Assembly (NCBI GenBank): GCA_016617855.1
Contig: JAECUM010096299.1
Span: 30,055-94,054 of the forward strand
Origin: Megalonaias nervosa
Lineage: Eukaryota > Mollusca > Bivalvia > Unionida > Unionidae
DNA: 64,000 bases
Reading direction: 5' to 3'
This document shows, piece after piece, positions 61,559 to 64,000 of the stretch. A program made the position numbers and the translations under genes. A model generated the notes under the pieces. The model did no database searches, was not told the origin of the DNA, and was given only the letters and a program-made list of their open reading frames with translations. Every line of letters begins with the position of its first letter. The first letter of the stretch is position 1.

Positions 61559-61815
61559 TTGTTGTTGTTGTTGTTGTTATAGGGTTTAACGCCATTTTTC
61601 AGCACAAGATAGGCTGTACATGGTGGCCAGTATTAATGGTGGAGAAGGAACCCGGGAGAACCCGGAAAGAACCACCGACCCACGAGAAGCTACCGGCAAG
61701 CTTTCTCACATAACCACATTGGCCGAGCCCGAGACTCTAACCCACGCAGACAGAGGTGAGATGGCAGTGATCCGTAACGGTGAGCGCTTTAGACCACTCG
61801 GCCACTCGGGGCCCC
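61559..61815 (-). mobile_element. SINE-1, full length with 14-bp target duplication
   Basis: Head (minus strand) 'gggggccccgagtggccgag' and 'tggtctaaagcgctcac' (box A), weak box B around 'gggttagagtctcg'; body through 'accggaaa'-type words to 'aatggcgttaaaccc' and an (AAC)n tail. 'catgtacgtgttag' lies at 61545-61558 and 61816-61829. This is the best-preserved copy in the window and hence the most recent. Confidence 0.95.
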
Positions 61816-61829
61816 CATGTACGTGTTAG

Positions 61830-63016
61830 CTCGCAACTGTTTTTCTGGGGCTACCAAAACTGTTTTGTGCATGCCTCTTGAAATAATAGAAAAAATGTTT
61901 GCAGATGGGAGATGATGCATGGCGGACATAGGGCTAATATCAAAGCTAGCTCCCTGTGCCTTTTCAGCCAGGAAAGCTAACAGTAAACAAAGTATATAAA
62001 ACCTTTTCAAAAGTGCTGAACAGAGTTGGATAAAATATGACAACATTCTGACACCAAGATCTTTTAAAGATGTACAAAAGATGTCAGTGTCTCATCAGAA
62101 AACAACCAGTCATCAAGTGTTTAAAATTTGTTCATATGATACCAAAATGTCATCCAGTCAAACCTTTCAGTGATTTGTCAAAAATTGCAATTTGGTCAGA
62201 TTTGAGAGAGAGTGCAGCAGCATCAAGACCTACTGAGTTTGTTTGTACCAATGATGCCACCATCATATATGATGCACTTTTAAATAACTTTTCATAAGCA
62301 CCTCAAAGAATTTGACCGAATTTGGCAGAGAGAACACTAGAGTAAATTACATTCAAACTTATATATATGATGGCAATTTTACATCAAAAATGGCCAAATA
62401 TAGTATAATGAATAGAAAATCTATGCACCAGTAATAATAAAACTTTAATGGGGACCAGCTGGCTCACGCTCTTGATACTCGGGTTACATAACTTATTTAT
62501 GTTTCATTTCCATTTAGGTCACTGTCAGCAGGGCTGTCTTAGGGTGGTGCTCTCAACAGAAGCACTTTTCACTGTGGTTATTGATTGGCCATCTTGGCAG
62601 CCATTTGTGGTCACATGATGGCATTTTTTCCAACCAGTATTTAATTGAATGTAACCCTCAGTTCAACAAAAACTAGATATTAGACACAGGGGATGCCATA
62701 TTTAGCTGTGAATTCAGTAGCTCATATCACATGTGAACAAGACTGTGTTCTACAACACGTTTTGTTAAAGTAGCAAATTACACCCCAGCAAAAGGAAGTC
62801 TGGTTCACCTGGGCCTATTTTTGAAAACAATTTTTTTTCTCTTTGATTTATTAATAATTGATAGTTTGAGGTAAACTTTAGAATGATTGTATTCAAAGTA
62901 AATCAGACACTTGCTGATATATGGTGATTAGCTCTTATTGTCTTATTGTCCAGCCTGTATTTGCCAATGGGGAGATGTAGCTGTCACTATTCAAGTGGCA
63001 ATGATGTCATTGTCAA
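61830..63016. other. Non-coding, no feature seen
   Basis: Open frames at 61789-62046 and 62070-62297 show no family signature. No exon was recognised. Confidence 0.4.
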
Positions 63017-63018
63017 TA

Positions 63019-63197
63019 CAGTAAAACCTGTCTTGAAAGACCACTGCTATGCAAGACCACCTGTCTTGAAAGACCACATTCTCAATGCACAAATTTATTG
63101 ATTATATAGCATTGTGACCTGTTATGAGAGACCACCTGTCTTGAGAGACCATACTTTTTTTGGCAGAAGAGGTGGTCTTTCAAGACAGGTTCTACTG
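63019..63197. mobile_element. Family-A MITE, best copy
   Basis: 179 bp from CAGTAAAACCTGTCTTGAAA to its inverse 'aagacaggttctactg', with TA on both sides (63017-63018, 63198-63199). Inside, 'aagaccacctgtcttgaaag' and 'gagaccacctgtcttgagag' show sub-terminal repeats pointing inward. Confidence 0.95.
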
Positions 63198-63220
63198 TAT
63201 TTTGTATTTGAGTTTTGTTA

Positions 63221-63616
63221 AAGTGTTGTGTACATCAGATGCAATTTAGCATCATGATGAGGTGGGACACAGCAATCTGTGGAACCCATGCTATCATGAA
63301 TTTTCAGTTGTCAAAAACTGTCTTTCCATTATAATCCATTGCCTGGTATCTGATATTCAAGAGATTGATTGTTTTTATTATGTTGTATTAGCCATTTCTA
63401 CTTTGAGGTAGTGTTGCATTGAGTACTCATGTATCCAAGTTAAAGTTGGGTACATCTTATGCTTGAGTCCCAATTTGGCATGAGGAGAAAACTCAGATTT
63501 ATTCAATATTTCACAAATTAACCACAAAATATTCATAAATTAACCACAGAATATTCACAGATTGCTGTGTCCCACCTCATCATGATGCTAAATTGCATCT
63601 GATGTACAAAACACTT
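63221..63616. repeat. 61-bp near-perfect inverted repeat with 274-bp spacer
   Basis: 63221-63281 ('aagtgttgtgtacatcagat'... to '...acagcaatctgtg') and 63556-63616 are inverse copies with one mismatch in 61. No coding content lies in the spacer. Confidence 0.95.
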
Positions 63617-63849
63617 AAATATTATCAAGGTTTTTAAAAAATATATAATGTCATCAAATTTCCCCTTTTTGTATCCATTTACTATGGCATCCAAGGGTGT
63701 CGTGTAAGAGAAGATAATAATTCAGTCATTGCAAAAATTAATTGACTTAAATTGAAAACTATGTCATACTTTGGTTGGTTGTTTTTTTTTTTCACATATG
63801 CTCAGGGAGTCCTAATTAATACATGTACTGCCAATCAGGTAACATTTAA

Positions 63850-63880
<31 letters not shown>

Positions 63881-64000
63881 GGGCTTAACGCCATTTTTCA
63901 GCACACGATAGGCTATACATGGCGGCCAGTATTAATGGTGGAGGAAGAAACCGGGAAATCACCGGAAAGAACCACCGACCCACGAGAAGCTACTGGCAAG
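63850..64000 (-). mobile_element. SINE-1, cut by the window end
   Basis: A (GTT)10 run, then 'gggcttaacgccatttttca', 'gcacacgataggctatacat', 'ggcggccagtattaatggtg' and 'gaaccaccgacccacgagaa', matching 61559-61815 closely. The tRNA-like head lies beyond 64000. Confidence 0.93.

Overview
This is eukaryotic nuclear DNA: AT-rich and intron-rich, with one multi-exon gene scattered through more than 20 kb and almost everything else made of microsatellites, minisatellites, SINEs, MITEs and decayed retrotransposons. No bacterial-style operons, CRISPR arrays or intact RNA genes are visible. The repeat set suggests a lophotrochozoan, most probably a bivalve mollusc: tRNA-derived SINEs with (GTT)n or (AC)n tails, a dispersed 'aaggtcaaggtcactgtgactgaaag' repeat, and DIRS-type and Gypsy-type retroelement remnants. 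That assignment is inference, not proof.

The only cellular gene I can support is a plus-strand ankyrin-repeat protein. Seven exons (33996-34221, 43967-44222, 46062-46298, 47413-47487, 48555-48750, 54082-54215, 54667-54833) join with consistent splice phases into 430 codons carrying about twelve ankyrin repeats. It is partial at the 5' side. It either continues past 54833 or stops at 54840. The block order is inversin-like and appears conserved in other invertebrates, but I do not assign a symbol.

Region by region: 1-34 kb upstream holds a broken Gypsy gag (1869-2612, minus), TA-flanked palindromic MITEs of two families (A and B), hAT-like CAGGG-ended elements, a 41-bp minisatellite of about 36 units (17.1-18.6 kb), nested SINEs (21.6-22.3 and 29.0-29.6 kb), a 62-bp tandem array (30.8-31.6 kb), and a 42-bp array (32.3-33.3 kb) abutting a tRNA-Lys-like SINE head. 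The 9.7-kb intron (34.2-44.0 kb) holds another SINE, 46-bp and 52-bp arrays, a foldback element and a dead DIRS-like reverse transcriptase/RNase H region. Later introns hold a 36-bp array and hAT-like elements with visible target duplications. Beyond 55 kb lie a LINE remnant (about 57.06-58.3 kb, minus), a 98-bp alternating purine-pyrimidine tract, two further SINE families and a 61-bp near-perfect inverted repeat.

The most interesting theme is not a new gene system. It is a readable stratigraphy of insertions (MITE in tandem array, MITE in MITE, SINE in SINE), together with several tandem arrays that appear to have been seeded from short repeats already present inside mobile elements.
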